A stretch of DNA of 64,000 nt. Origin: Papaver somniferum. Lineage: Eukaryota > Streptophyta > Magnoliopsida > Ranunculales > Papaveraceae. The stretch covers positions 88,826,566 to 88,890,565 of the forward strand of contig NC_039359.1 in the NCBI RefSeq assembly GCF_003573695.1, given 5' to 3'. Below, piece by piece: positions 25,550 through 38,109 of the stretch (positions are counted from its first letter, which is position 1; every line of letters starts with the position of its first letter). The position numbers and the translations under genes are program-made. The notes below the pieces were generated by a model. It was given only the letters and a program-made list of their open reading frames with translations, was not told the DNA's origin and ran no database searches.

Positions 25550-26911
25550 AAAGATTTTTTGGGCACCACTGTGTTTTTGAGGAGACCATGGTTTGATTAG
25601 ACCACCTTCCCTATAGTTATAAGAGGTGTCATAAAAGGTGGAGATGACTAGTTTACCCTTTAACCTAACTAAAATTATAACTAATCTACAACTTCTTCTT
25701 CCTCTATTCAACAATTTTTTTTCTTCTCTTCTTCATCAATTTATGATCATCTAAACCCGATCATATACAAATCTAATCAAAATCATCAAATTTTTATTGT
25801 CGTCGATTCATTGAATTTTCATCGTCGATTAATCGATATTTTGTAAACAAACCCGTCCATAAGTATTTTCCTACAAACCCATTACTTCTAATTCGTTTTT
25901 GATTGAAATTTTGAGAAGTAGTCATCAAAATAGGTTGAATTGGAGGTTACAGTAGTAAGTTCGGTTAGGATAATTTTGAAAAATACCCTAGTTTTACAAC
26001 CGAACTTTTAAAGATGAAGAACACGAAGAAAACTTTGGCTAAGAATGTTTTTTTTGTTCCTAACCGTACGCTTGAGTTCGGTTGAGTTGCAAAAAAGAAT
26101 TTCAAAACCGAAAACTTCTTTGTATAGCTAAATGTTGAGTTCGGTTCAATCGCAAAAACAAAAATTCCTAACCGAACTTTACTCTGAAAACCTATATAAT
26201 GAGTTCAGCTATGTCGCAATTTTTTCTGCTAACCGAACGAAGAGTTCGACAATGTTTTATAAACGTTGCTAACCTACCGAAGTCCGTTGTTTAAAGTTCG
26301 GTTACAACGTGGTCGAGTCGACTGAACCGAACAAAACTTTGGAAACTCAAGCATAGTAGTCCGGTTACATTTTATTTTTCATCATCTAGCCGAACAAACA
26401 AAAACTCCATTAAAGCGCTGGTCTGTTTACCTATGTATTTTGGATTTATTAACCGAACTGCATTTGCAGAAAGTTCGGTTACATGTTCTTCTTATAATAT
26501 AATCGAATTGTGTTGACCTAGTCGAAATTTTTTGTTACAATTTTCATTTTGAAGAAATTTTAGGCTATTTATAGCAACATTAACTAAGTTACAAGCATAC
26601 CTCGGTACCTAAAGGATGTTTTTTTATCCATATTCACCCATCTCTAAATATTGTTTTTCTCCATCTTCTTCTTTTTCTACTGCTTTAATCACTTAATAAT
26701 TCTACTTCTTTAATCACTTAATAATTGTCCATTAATTTAACCTTAATCAATGATTAATTACACTAACTAATCATTACACAAAAATAATTAGGGGGTGGTT
26801 TTGGTATTAAAATAAATATATGCATAAGGGTGTCCACATAATACTTCAAATAACTTACTAAAATAAAATGATGGTCCCCTCCAAAAAAATAGCGGTACCC
26901 AAAAAATTGTT
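25550..26911 (+). mobile_element. non-autonomous TIR DNA transposon (AACCGAAC-rich), copy in block 3
   Basis: The left end reads AAAGATTTTTTGGGCACC and the right end GGTACCCAAAAAATTGTT. Both termini carry point changes relative to block 2. AACCGAAC motifs remain dense at 25,960-26,490. Confidence 0.7.
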
Positions 26912-27031
26912 CTAGATTTAACAATGCAAAGTAACCAACAGTTGGTTTTTTCACTCTCTCTGTTTTGACTAGCCGACCAACCTACCACCATCGACCCAAT
27001 CTAAAAATCCCAACAACGATGATATTCGATG

Positions 27032-27447
27032 TAGAGGTGAGCATGGGCCCGGTATGGAACGATTTTCGCCTCATCCGCATCCAATTCATTGCACTACGGA
27101 TTTCAAATTTGGCATCCGCATCCAATCCATATCCAACGGATTTGCATCCAATAGATACACGGATAGACGGATTGGATTCGGATAATCCAATGGATTTATA
27201 GTAAAGAAAATAAAGCTAACACAAATGACTCCTTATAAACCTACATATCCTATATATGTATAAAAACATAAAAGTGTCATGTACAACACACTAAACAAAC
27301 ATATTAAAAATTCCTAAATGATCCATAGTATTTTCTAGAACTATATAAATGCCCTTAATTTAACGGATACAGATGTCCAACGTATTTTCATGGTTGCATA
27401 CGGACCCGATCCGTTATCTGTTGGATTTCAAAAATTTCATTCACATC
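27032..27447 (+). mobile_element. truncated hAT MITE
   Basis: The left TIR TAGAGGTGAGCA is preceded by ATTCGATG (27,024-27,031). The right end is missing because of the copy 3/copy 4 deletion junction near 27,448. Confidence 0.8.
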
Positions 27448-27674
27448 CAATCCCATATCTCTGATCCCTTATTTCGTAATTAGATAATCCTGAATAGTAT
27501 TCCAAAAATACTTTTCTATTTCGGATGTTCAGAACACGGATTTTACTCCCATATTGATTAACTCTCTTCTAACATATTATCCTTGTACAAATTTTCGAAC
27601 AGAGAAGAAGCCATTGGGTCCAAGACCCCTCAATTTTGATATTTCGTAACTCCTTCCACACAATAAAACCCAAG
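27448..27674 (+). repeat. terminal fragment of a fourth block copy
   Basis: The sequence matches 25,127-25,352 and 12,045-12,260 (for example CATATTATCCTTGTACAAAT) and stops at CCCAAG, where unique sequence begins. It shows that the array once held at least four copies. Confidence 0.85.
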
Positions 27675-27898
27675 CACTGACATAATTGGTTTTTGCTTTT
27701 TATCTGTTTTTATGCCTGTAACACAAATCTCTATAGTCCCCTCCAATGTTTGTCTGATCCCATCTTCATCAATCAATTTTTCTAAGGATTTAGCTATTTC
27801 CTCAACTTCAAGTTTAGGTTTTTTCTTCATATTCATCTTTATGAACTTGTTATCATGATAGTTGTTAATTACTATGTCTGCAATTTTTGAAGTACGAT

Positions 27899-27935
<37 letters not shown>

Positions 27936-28130
27936 AAATTTTTTTTAATATATTATATATTATTTCACTTAAGTCTTTATTTTCATCATATTAAATCCAC
28001 ATGTTTTGAATCTATTATATGTTATTTCACTCAAATCTTTATTCTCATCATAACAAGGGAAGTTGTGGCGACAAAATCAAATCGCATGTATTGACAACAT
28101 TTCCAGGAAATAAAACATCTAAAAATAAAT
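27675..28130. other. unique spacer with (AT)n tract
   Basis: An (AT)n run of about 36 bp lies at 27,899-27,934. Two similar segments of about 65 bp (TATTATATATTATTTCACTT near 27,950 and again near 28,015) follow. A minus-strand frame of 68 codons (27,630-27,836, start ATG) has a Lys/Glu-rich N-terminal half, but its 3' end lies inside the repeat fragment; it may be a cut-off exon and I do not recognise it. Confidence 0.4.
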
Positions 28131-29640
28131 TAAATGTCTTTCATTAAATTATGAATTCTCCAAACTATACTGAAGTTTTCCTTATTAACTGCATCAACAA
28201 CGAGCTTTGAGTCAAGTTCAAAGATAACTCTCTCTAACCGCATGTTTTGTTCCCAATTCAATGCTGCCCAAAGCCCTTTGTAAGATCTTAAGATCAATGC
28301 AAACTCATCAAGAGAGAAGCGTTCGGTAGAAACAAGTTAGAAGCCGCAGTATCCACTTGAGCGTGATGGCAGGATTTCTTGCTGGCGAATTACCGATAAT
28401 TATGCTTGTAGTGGGTGTACACATGCCTCATATCCCAGCGCCATAGGCTTTTATCAGGTCTGATTATTCCAGTATGGTACTTTTAACATTGCAAGAGCTT
28501 GGACACCATGATGGCTCTACGTACACCAAGACCAATGCATGGATGATGGAACATTTTTTGGCTCTGCCCAACACCCATCATATGATTCTTCCCGTGTACT
28601 TGAGAAAAATGGTGCATAAGTATAATCAACTTGTTTTTGGTCAAGAGGATCGTTACCCAATTCTTGATGGGTTGACCTTACACAATGTGATGACAGGTAT
28701 ACCATGGGGGCATGGCATAAGCCCTACGAGTGTCAGGTACTATTCTTAGGTAGATAAATTTCGATCCCCTACGCGTTCCTGCAAAATCACGCAATATCGG
28801 ACCAATTCCACATGTGTTTAGAAATATCATGGAAAGTACCATCTGAATTTAAGGTAAACATGCTTCTAGGGGGAGATATCCAATGGGTGTTGATTCTGTT
28901 TTTACTAGTGACTGATCTGATGATATGCTTGGGGGATATTCTAGCTCCATGTTCAGTTAATAATTTTTTATAGTTTAAGATAATGCTTTATTGTGATATA
29001 TTACTATTCTGAAAGATGATATCCCATTTTGCAGTCCAGATATACCAAGCGACACTAACTTTATCAATGAAAACTTTTTCTAATATAATATTGTTGTTCA
29101 GATCATCGAACCAGATGCAACAACATTCTTCAAGATTTATATCAGTTGGATTCTTCCACCCAAAAGTTGTACTCCAAACTGCTCTAGATAAATTGCAGTC
29201 TAAGATTACATGTAAAGCAGTTTACAGTTGTTGTGTGCATAAGGGACAAGCAACATTGACATTAGGTATGAAACCCGAGAGTTTATCTCTTGTTGGAATT
29301 ATATCCTTGATACACTTCCATAAGAATTGTCTGATTCTCGGAAGCATTGGAAGTTTGCATAATTTTTTGTAGATTTTATGAATTCTCTGACCCACTGAAG
29401 TTTGTAAATGCTTCTCTTCGTACATCTCTCTATCAGCATATTTGACCGATATATTCTTCTCTAGATTACTTTATCTTTGCAGTTTCGATTTATTGATATC
29501 TTGAGAATTTTCCTTACAGTATCGTCATCAAAAAGATCTAGTATGAGACCGACATTCAAAGTATCCGAGTTTGGGTTGAAAATTTGCCAGAAATAAGAGT
29601 AAAGTTGTACATTAGTTGCAGCTTGTTTTGACAAACTTTT
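28130..29640 (-). pseudogene. decayed LINE 3' half (zinc-binding and RNase H regions)
   Basis: On the minus strand, 29,222-29,425 encodes KLCKLPMLPRIRQFLWKCIK, IIPTRDKLS and a CPLC motif, the reverse-transcriptase zinc-binding (zf-RVT) region of plant LINEs. After a stop codon the frame continues into the usual LHVILDC and AVW motifs. Upstream, 29,430-29,580 still encodes the DDDTVRKILKISIN region that precedes it. Near 28,150-28,320 an RNase H (RVT_3) remnant with LERVIFELDSKLVVDAV is readable. The 28,330-28,990 stretch between them is not recognisable and may be a later insertion. The pieces lie in several frames with stops, so the element is dead. The closest relative in the window is the LINE at 55,146. 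Confidence 0.75.
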
Positions 29641-29719
29641 ATTTCATTTAAGACAATAAATTTGACATTCAAAGTAATATAAATTAATTGATAGTAAATA
29701 AGAAGATACCAAATATTAC

Positions 29720-31127
29720 TGTAACACTCCTTGTTTTTAGCACGACGCATGCTAAAAGATGCGCCATGGCCTGAGATGAAGCTTCATCTAAAGCTTCTGT
29801 TGCGCGGTACGCGATAGATTGGCTAAAGGAAAATGTCGCGCCAAAATGGCGCATTATGTTTGGAATTTGGACAAGGGTCAATGTTACATCATAATGATGC
29901 ATTAGGCTAGTTGGGTAGGTGGCCTTGAGCTTGTAGCGTAATCATTACGCATTACGAAAGTTATTGGCCTAGAGCCAATATCGCACAATCATTGTGCATC
30001 AGGACATAGAGGGCTGACAGAATAAGTAGTGCACAATCATTGTGCATCAGCCAAAGAGGGCTGGCCAAAGGAGTGTTTCTCAATCATTGTGTGCAATCAT
30101 TGTGCACAATCATTGCGAAGTAACACAATCATTACGAAGTAACACAATCATTGCAAAGTAACGCAATCATTGCGATGAACAGTGAAGCAGGCATGTCATT
30201 TTGGTCCCCTATACATACTTGTAGAAATTCCATTAAGACATATATAAGGAGGGGTACTTGTTTGAAGGTGCATATAAGGACTATGCACCAAGCAAGCTTC
30301 ATAGCTTAGCCGAAAGAGTATAAATGATGCCTAAGGCTCATTTATAGCTGCGTAGCCTTGCGAAGAGGGCATTTGATGTTAAGCATCACCAATCCATGTC
30401 GCTGACCCGATGATGCATAACAATTGTGCATCTTGACGGAATGGCCTACGGACCAGGCTATTACCATTTTTCCTAGGCTATGGCCTTGCAAACGAGTTGG
30501 TTAAGCTTCTGTCCCTTCGCGGATGAACTACGGTCTGTGCTTGGTCCCTTTAGAGTGGGGAAGGGTACCTAGTCAGCCGCAATGAGCTGCAGCATTGCCG
30601 GTCCAGCACGTTTGCCACTCATATCATATATGCTCGGTAGCTCGACTCAAGAGATGATTGTGGCCAGACTTGATGAGGCTAGTTGCATGCCAGAAAGTGG
30701 ATGCTCATACTTCCTTTAAAGTCATAAAGAGTTGGTAAGTGAGGTAACGTAGGGAATGGCAAGGGCTTGGTGCGGCCTACGCCAAAGTCCAAGGCTTATG
30801 CCTGGAAAAGACTCGACGATATGACGGTTGGTCAGGTAGATAGGAAATTCAGTGATGAATTCCTACGTTGAGGAAAAGCCAGTGATGCACGCAATATGCA
30901 TCAACATTGGCCTTATGGTCTTAAACCCTTTAGCGGAAAAAGGTTAAGTTTTGGAATGGTGTGGAAGCTAAGTTAGATGCATCATGCTCCACGAGCATGC
31001 TTGAAAGGGAAATTGAACGTGCATTTGCCTAGCTTTGAGGCCCGGATCGTAGCTTCATCACGGCGCATCGGGAAGATTACGGCCTGCTGGGCAACGCGCC
31101 AAGGGCGTAATTTTCCGGTCCGTCACA
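29720..31127 (+). repeat. LTR 1 of array (1,408 bp)
   Basis: This is the longest LTR. It carries extra copies of an ACACAATCATT(A/G)CGAAGTA unit at 30,080-30,170. The start is diverged (TGTAACACTCCTTG) and the primer site is degenerate (TTGGTGTCAAAACAAG), so this edge copy is the oldest or least homogenised. Confidence 0.9.
30241..30249 (+). promoter_or_regulatory. putative LTR TATA box
   Basis: TATATAAGG follows ACATACTTGTAGAAATTCCA within LTR 1. The same context has TATATAAGG in LTR 3 and TATATAGGG in the other four LTRs. A Pol II start shortly downstream would fit, but this is inferred from position and sequence only. Confidence 0.35.
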
Positions 31128-31861
31128 GTTGGTGTCAAAACAAGTTCCGAGAAAACTCTAGGGACTTGTGCGGAGTGGACTCATTGGCGAGTATTTTCCT
31201 TAATGGAAACTTAAAGTTGGAGAGTAGGACAACTTTTGCGCAGAAATACTTTGTAACTGCTTAACCAGTTACTATGGGAATCGAGTTGAGCTTGTTCAAG
31301 TACTATGAGTTTGCCTGGCCTAAGTGGCACCCCACTTATGAGTGGATATATGGAAGACCGTCTGGGACGGTGGGTAGACAATGGGACTGATCATCCCCAC
31401 ACGTTGGAAACTGTCCAACGGTGTGCGTTGTCAGGCCAGGCTAGCATCCCATTTACGAGTGGCAACCTGGATGACCGTAAGGGATGGTGGGAAACTAGAA
31501 ACTATCCTACGCAGTACTATGCTAAAATATTTTCATTTCGATGAAATATTTAAACTTGTGAACCTTAGGGATTCCTGGGTGGTGGTATGTGATTCCATTT
31601 AGGATACCTGGTCGATATATCCTCTTGGCACTGGCCAATTGCGATTCTGGGTACTGTTGTGGTCACTTTTGGATTCCTGGGAAGTTAGTATGGGACATGT
31701 GCTCAGAAGGTCTAAATTATTGTTCATGACAACTTGAAGAAACCCATGATTTCTGAGCATCTAGTATGAGACTTTTGCCCAGGAAATCCAAACCGAAGAG
31801 ATTGTCCACAATAGTTTTGGTTTTGAATTTCGGGGACGAAATTCTTTAAAGGGGTGAAGAG
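31128..31861 (+). other. internal segment 1 of array
   Basis: The 734-bp internal segment holds the primer site, two related sub-blocks (CACTTATGAGTGG...GACCGTCTGGGACGG and its neighbour near 31,450), and a purine-rich tract. It has an open 79-codon frame at 31,305-31,544 that is interrupted in units 4 and 5, so I do not call it a gene. Confidence 0.8.
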
Positions 31862-33220
31862 TGTAACACCCCGTGTTATTAGCATGGCGCATGCTAAAAG
31901 ATGTGCCATGGCCTTAGATGAAGCTTCATCTAAAGCTTTTGTTGCGTGGTACGCGGTAGATTGTCTTAAGGAAAATGTCGCGCCAAAATGGCGCATTATG
32001 TTTGTCATTTCTCCAAGGGTCAATGTTACATCATCATGATGCATTAGGCTATTGGGTAGGTGGCCTTGACCTTGCAGCGTAATTATTGCGCATTACGAAA
32101 GTTATTGGCCAATATAGCACAATCATTGTGCATCAAGACATAGAGGGTTGGCAGAAGTAGTGCACAATCATTGTGCATCAACCAGAGAGGGATGGCCAAA
32201 GGAGTGTTCTCAATCATTGTGTACAATCATTATGTACAATCATTATGAAGTAACGCAATCATTGCGATGAACAGTGAAGCAGGAATGTCATTTTGGTCCC
32301 CTAAACATACTTGTAGAAATTCCGTTAAGACATATATAGGGATGGGTACTTGGTTAAAGGTGCATATGCGGACTATGCACCAAGTAAGCTTCATAGCGTA
32401 TCCAGAAGAGTATAAATGATGCCTAAGGGTCATTTACAGCTGCGTAGCCTTGCGAAGAGGGCATTTGATGCTTAGTCATCACCATGCCATGTCGATGACC
32501 CGATGATGCATAACAATTGTGCATCTTGACGGAATACCCTACAGACCAGGCTATTACCATTTTTGCTAGCTACGTCCTTGCAAACGAGTTGGTTAAGCTT
32601 CCATCCCTTCGCGGATGAACTAGGGTCTGTGCTTGATCCCTTTAGAGTAGGGAAGGGTACGTAGGCAGGCGCAATAAGTTTCACCATTGCAGGTCCAGCA
32701 CGTTGGCCCCTCATATCATCTATGCTCGGTATCTCGACGCAAGAGATGATTGTGGCCAGACTTGATGAGGCTAGTTGCATGCCAGAAAGTGGATGCTCAT
32801 ACTTCATAACAAGTCATAAAGAGTTGGTAAGTGAGGTAACATAGGGAATGGCAAGGGCTTGGTGCGGCCTATGCCAAAGTGCAAGGCTTATGTCTGGACA
32901 ATACTCGACGATATGACGATTGGTCATCTAGATAGGAAATTCAGTGATGAATTCCCTATGTTGAGGCAAAGCCAGTGATGCACGGAATATGCATCAACAT
33001 TGGCCTTATGGCCTTAAACCCTTTAGCGTACAAAGGGTAATTTTAGGAACGGTATGGAAGCTAAGTTAGATGCATCATGCTCCACGAGCATGCTTGCAAG
33101 GGAAATTGAACGTGCATTTACCTAGATTTAAGTCCCGGATCGTATCTTCATCATGGCGCATCGGGGAGATTACAACCTACGGAGCAACGCGCCAAAGGCG
33201 TAATTTTTCGGTCCGTCACA
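31862..33220 (+). repeat. LTR 2 of array (1,359 bp)
   Basis: It starts TGTAACACCCCGTG and ends CCGTCACA. The primer site that follows reads ATGGTATCAGAG. It contains the odd palindrome TGCACAATCATTGTGCA. Confidence 0.9.
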
Positions 33221-33953
33221 GATGGTATCAGAGAAAGTTCCGAGAAAACTCTAGGGACTTGTGCAGAGTGGACTCATTGGCGAGTGTTTTCCTTAATGGA
33301 AACTTAAATTTGGAGTGTAGGCCAACTTTTGCACAGAAATAATTTGTAACTGCTTAGCCAGTTACTATGGGAATCGAGCTGAGATTGTTCAAGTACTATG
33401 AGTTTTCCTGGCCTAAGTGGCACCCCATTAACGAGTGGATATCCGGAAGACCGTCTGAGACGGTGGGTAGACAATGGGAATGATCATCCCCACACGTTGG
33501 AAACTTTCCAACGGTGTGCGTTGTCAGGACAGGCTAGCATCCCACTTACGAGTGGCAACCTGGATAACCGTCAGGGACGGTGGGCAACTGGAAACTGTTC
33601 CACGCAGTACTGTGCTAAAATATTGTCATTTCGATGACATCTTTAAACTTGTGAACCTTAGGGATTACTGGGTGGTAGTATGGGATGCCATCTAGGGTAC
33701 CTGGACGAGATATCCTCTTGGCACTGGACAATTGCTATTCTTGGTATTGTTGTTGGCACTTTTGGATTCCTGGGCAGGTGGTATGGGACATGTGCTCAGA
33801 AGGTCTAAATTTTTTTCATGACAACTTGAAGAAACTCGTGATTTATGAGCATCTGGTATGGGACTTTTGCTCAGGAAATCCAAACCGAAGAGATTGTCCA
33901 CATTAGTTTTGGTTTTGAATTTCGGGGGCGAAATTTTTAGAAGGGGTGAAGAG

Positions 33954-35296
33954 TGTAACACCGCGTGTTTTTAGCATGGCACATGCTAAAAGATGCGCCA
34001 TGGCCTGAGATGAAGCTTCATCTAAAGCTTCTGTTGCGTGGTACGCGGTAGATTGGCTTAAGGAAAACGTCGCGCCAAAATGGTGCATTATGTTTGGCAT
34101 TTGGCAAAGGGTTAATGTTACATCATCATGATGCGTTAGGCTAGTTGGGTAGGTGGCCTTGATCTTGCAGCGTAATCATTACGCATTACGAAAGTTATTG
34201 GCCTAGATCCAATATCGCACAATCATTGTGCATCACGACATAGAGGGCTGGCAGAACGAGTAGTGCACAATCATTGTGCATCAGCCAGAGAGGGCTGGCG
34301 AAAGGAGTGTTAATCAATCATTGTGCGCAATCATCATGCACAATCATTGCGATGAATAGTGAAGAAGGCATGTCATTTTGGTCCCCTAAACATAGTTGTA
34401 GAAATTCCATTAAGACATATATAAGGAGGGGTACTTGGTTGAAGGTGCATATGCGGACTATGCACCAAGTAAGGTTCATAGCTTAGCGGGAAGAGTATAA
34501 ATGATGCCTAAGGCTCATTTATAGCTGTGTAGCCTTGCGAAGAGGGCATTTGATGCTTAGGCATCACCATGCCATGTCGCCGACCCGATGATGCATAACA
34601 ATTCTGCATCTTGACGGAATGGCCTACGGACCAGGCTATTACCATTTTTGCCAGGCTACGGCCTTGCAAACGAGTTGGTTAAGCTTTTATCCCTTCGCAG
34701 ATGAACTACGGTTTGTGCTTGATCCATTTAGAGTAGGGAAGGGTACGTAGGCAGCCGCAATGAGTTGCACCATTGCCGGTCCAGCACGTTGGCCCCTCAT
34801 ATCATCTATGCTCGGTAGCTCGACGCAAGAGATGATTGTGGCCAGACTTGATGAGGCTAGTTGCATGTCTAAAACTGGATGCTCATACCTCCAAACAAGT
34901 CATAAAGAGTTGGTAAGTGAGGTAACGTAGGGAATGGCAAGGGGCTTGGTGCGGCCTACGCCAAAGTCCAAGGCTTATGCCTGGACAAGACTCGACGATA
35001 TGAAGGTTGGTCAGCTAGATAGGAAATTCAATGAATTCCCTACGTTGAGGCAAAGCCAGTGATGCAAGCAATATGCATCAACATTGGCCTTAAACCCTTT
35101 AGCGTACAAATGGTAAGTTTTGGAACGGTGTGGAAGATAAGTTAACTGCATCATGGTCCACGAGCATGCTTGCAAGGTAAATTGAACGTGCATTTGGCTA
35201 GCTTTGAGGCCCGGATCGTAGTTTCATCATGGAACATCGGGGAGATTACAGCCTGTGGGGCAACGTGCCAAAGGCGTAATTTTCCGGTCCGTCACA
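33954..35296 (+). repeat. LTR 3 of array (1,343 bp)
   Basis: It starts TGTAACACCGCGTG, a variant shared only with LTR 4, along with TAGCATGGCACATG just inside. It ends GTCACA before TTGGTATGAGAG. Confidence 0.9.
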
Positions 35297-36029
35297 GTTG
35301 GTATGAGAGAAAGTTCCGAGAAAACTCTAGGGACTTGTGGAGAGTGGACTCATTGGCGAGTATTTTCCTTAATAGAAACTTAAAGTTGGAGAGTAAGCCA
35401 ACTTTTGCGCCGAAATAGTTTGTTACTGCTTAGCCAGTTACTATGTAGTAGTGCTGAGCTTGTTCAAGTACTGTGAGTTTTCCTGGCCTAAGTGGCACCC
35501 CATTTACGAGTGGATATCCGGAAGACCGTCTGGGACGATGGGTAGACAATGGGAATGATCATCCCCACACGTTGGAAACTGTCCAACGGTGTGCGTTGTC
35601 AGGCCATGCTTGCATCCCACTTACGAGTGGAAACCTGGATAACCGTCAGGAACGGTGGGAAACTGCAAACTATTCTACGCAGTACTGTGCTAAAATATTG
35701 TCATTTCGATGACATCTTTAAACTTGTGAACCTTAGGGATTCCTGGGTGGTAGTATGGGATGTCATCTAGGGTACCTGGACGAGATATCCTCTTGGCACT
35801 GGCCAATTGCTATTCTTGGTATTGTTGTTGGCACTTTTGGATTCCTGGGCAGGTGGTATGGGACATGTGCTCAGAAGGTCTAAATTTTTTTTCATGACAA
35901 CTTGAAGAAACCCGTGATTTCTGAGCATCTGGTATGGGACTTTTGCTCAGGAAATACAAACCGAAGAGATTCTCCACATTAGTTTTGGTTTTGATTTTCG
36001 GGGAAGAAATTTTTAGAAGGGGTGAAGAG

Positions 36030-37375
36030 TGTAACACCGCGTGTTTTTAGCATGGCACATGATAAAATATGCGCCATGGCCTGAGATGAAGCTTCATCTA
36101 AAGCTTCTGTTGCGTGGTACGCAGTAGATTGGCTTAAGGCAAATGTCGCGCCAAAATGGTGCATTGTGTTTGGAATTTGGCTAAGGGTCAATGTTACATC
36201 ATCATGATGCATTAGGCCAGTTGGGTAGGTGGCCTTGAGCTTGCAGCGTAATCATTGCGTGTTACGAAAGTTATTGGCCTAGAGACAATATCGCACAATC
36301 ATTGTGCATCAGGACATACAGGGCTGGCAGAACGAGTAGTGCACAATCATTGTGCATCAGTCAGAGATGGCTGGCCAAAGGAGTGTTTCTCAATCATTGT
36401 GTGCAATTATTATGCATAATCATTGTGATGAACAGTGAAGCAGACATGTCATTTTGGTCCCCTAAACATACTTGTAGAAATTCCATTAAGACATATATAG
36501 GGAGGGGTACTTGGTTGAAGGTGCATATGCGGACTATGCACCAAGTAAGGTTCATAGCTTAGCGGGAAGAGTATAAATGATGCCTAAGGCTCATTTATAG
36601 CTGCGTAGCCTGGCAAAGAGGGCATTTGATGCTTAGGCATCACCATGCCATGTCGCTGACCCGATGATGCATAACAATTGTGCATCTTGACGGAATGGCC
36701 TACGGACCAGGCTATTACCATTTTTGCTTGGCTACGTCCTTGCAAACGAGTTGGTTAAGCTTTTGTCCCTTCGCAGATGAACTACGGTTTGTGCTTGATC
36801 CCTTTAGAGTAGGGAAGGGTACGTAGGCAGCAGCAATGAGTTGCAGCATTGCCGGTCCAGCACGTTGACCCCTCATATCATCTATGCTCGGTAGCTCGAC
36901 GCAAGAGATGATTGTGGCCAGACTTTATGAGGCTAGTTGGATGTCTGAAAGTGGATGCTCATACCTCCTAACAAGTCATAAAGAGTTGGTAAGTGAGGTA
37001 ACATAGGGAATGGAAAGGGGCTTGGTGCGTCCTACACAAAAGTCCAAGGCTTATGCCTGGACAAGACTCGACGATATCACGGTTGGTCATCTAGATAGGA
37101 AATTCAGTAATGAGTTCCCTACATTGAGGCAAAGCCAGTGATGCATGCCATATGCATCAACATTGGCCTTAAACCCTTTAGCGTACAAAGGGTAAATTTT
37201 AGAACGGTGTGGAAGCTAAGTTAGCTGAATCATGCTCCACGAGCATGCTTGCAAGGAAAATTGAACGTGCATTTTCCTAGCTTTGAGGCTCGGATCGTAG
37301 CTTCATCATGGCGCATCAGGGAGATTACGGCCTGCGGGGCAACGCGCCAAAGGCGTAATTTTCCGGTCCGTCACA
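36030..37375 (+). repeat. LTR 4 of array (1,346 bp)
   Basis: It shares the CACCGCGTG start with LTR 3. The primer site TTGGTATCAGAGCAAG is intact. Confidence 0.9.
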
Positions 37376-38109
37376 GTTGGTATCAGAGCAAGTTCTGAGA
37401 AAACTCTAGGTACTTGTGCAGAGTGGACTCATTGGCGAGTATTTTCCTCAATGGAAACTTAAAGTTGGAGAGTAGGCCAGCTTTTGCGCAGAAATAGTTT
37501 CTAACTGCTTAGCCAGTTATTATGGGAATCGAGCTGAGCTTGTTCAAGTACTATGAGTTTTCCTGGCCTAAGTGGCACCCCACTTACGAGTGGATATCCG
37601 GAAGACCGTCTTGGACGGTAGGTAGAAAATGGGACTGATCATCCCCACACGTTGGAAACTGTCCAACGGTGTGCGTTGTCAGGCCAGGCTAGCATCCCAC
37701 TTACGAGTGGTAACCTGGATAACCGTCAGGGTCGGTGGGCAACTGAAAACTATTCCACGCGGTACTGTGTTAAAATATTTTCATTTCGATGACATCTTTA
37801 AACTTGTGAACCTTAGGGATTCCTGGGTGGTAGTATGGGATGCCATCTAGGATACCTGGTCGAGATATCCTCTTGGCACTTGCCAATTGCGATTCTTGGT
37901 ATTGTTGTTGACACTTTTGAATTTCTGGGCAGGTGGTATGGGACATGTGCTCAGAAGGTCTAAATTTTTTTTCATGACAACTTGAAGAAACCCGTGATTT
38001 CTGAGCATCTGGTATGGGACTTTTGCTCAGGAAATCCAAACCGAAGAGATTGTCCACAATAGTTTTGGTTTTGAATTTCGGGGACGAAATTCTTTGAAGG
38101 GGTGAAGAG

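Larger units (their letters stand above)
25364..27447 (+). repeat. segmental duplication, copy 3 (truncated)
   Basis: It carries the start of the block through most of the hAT MITE. It is then joined inside the MITE to the last 227 bp of another copy. The junction shares CCCAT between both parents. Confidence 0.9.

Noticed and set aside
28474..28749. 91-codon plus-strand frame in the middle of the LINE relic
   Set aside because: I could not link it to any protein family. Its codons and flanks give no start or splice context, so it is left as unexplained sequence.
31305..31544. 79-codon frame conserved in internal segments 1, 2 and 3 of the LTR array
   Set aside because: In units 4 and 5 the same frame is cut by TAG after about 24 codons, and differences between units do not favour silent sites by eye. 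It reflects repeat identity, not coding selection.
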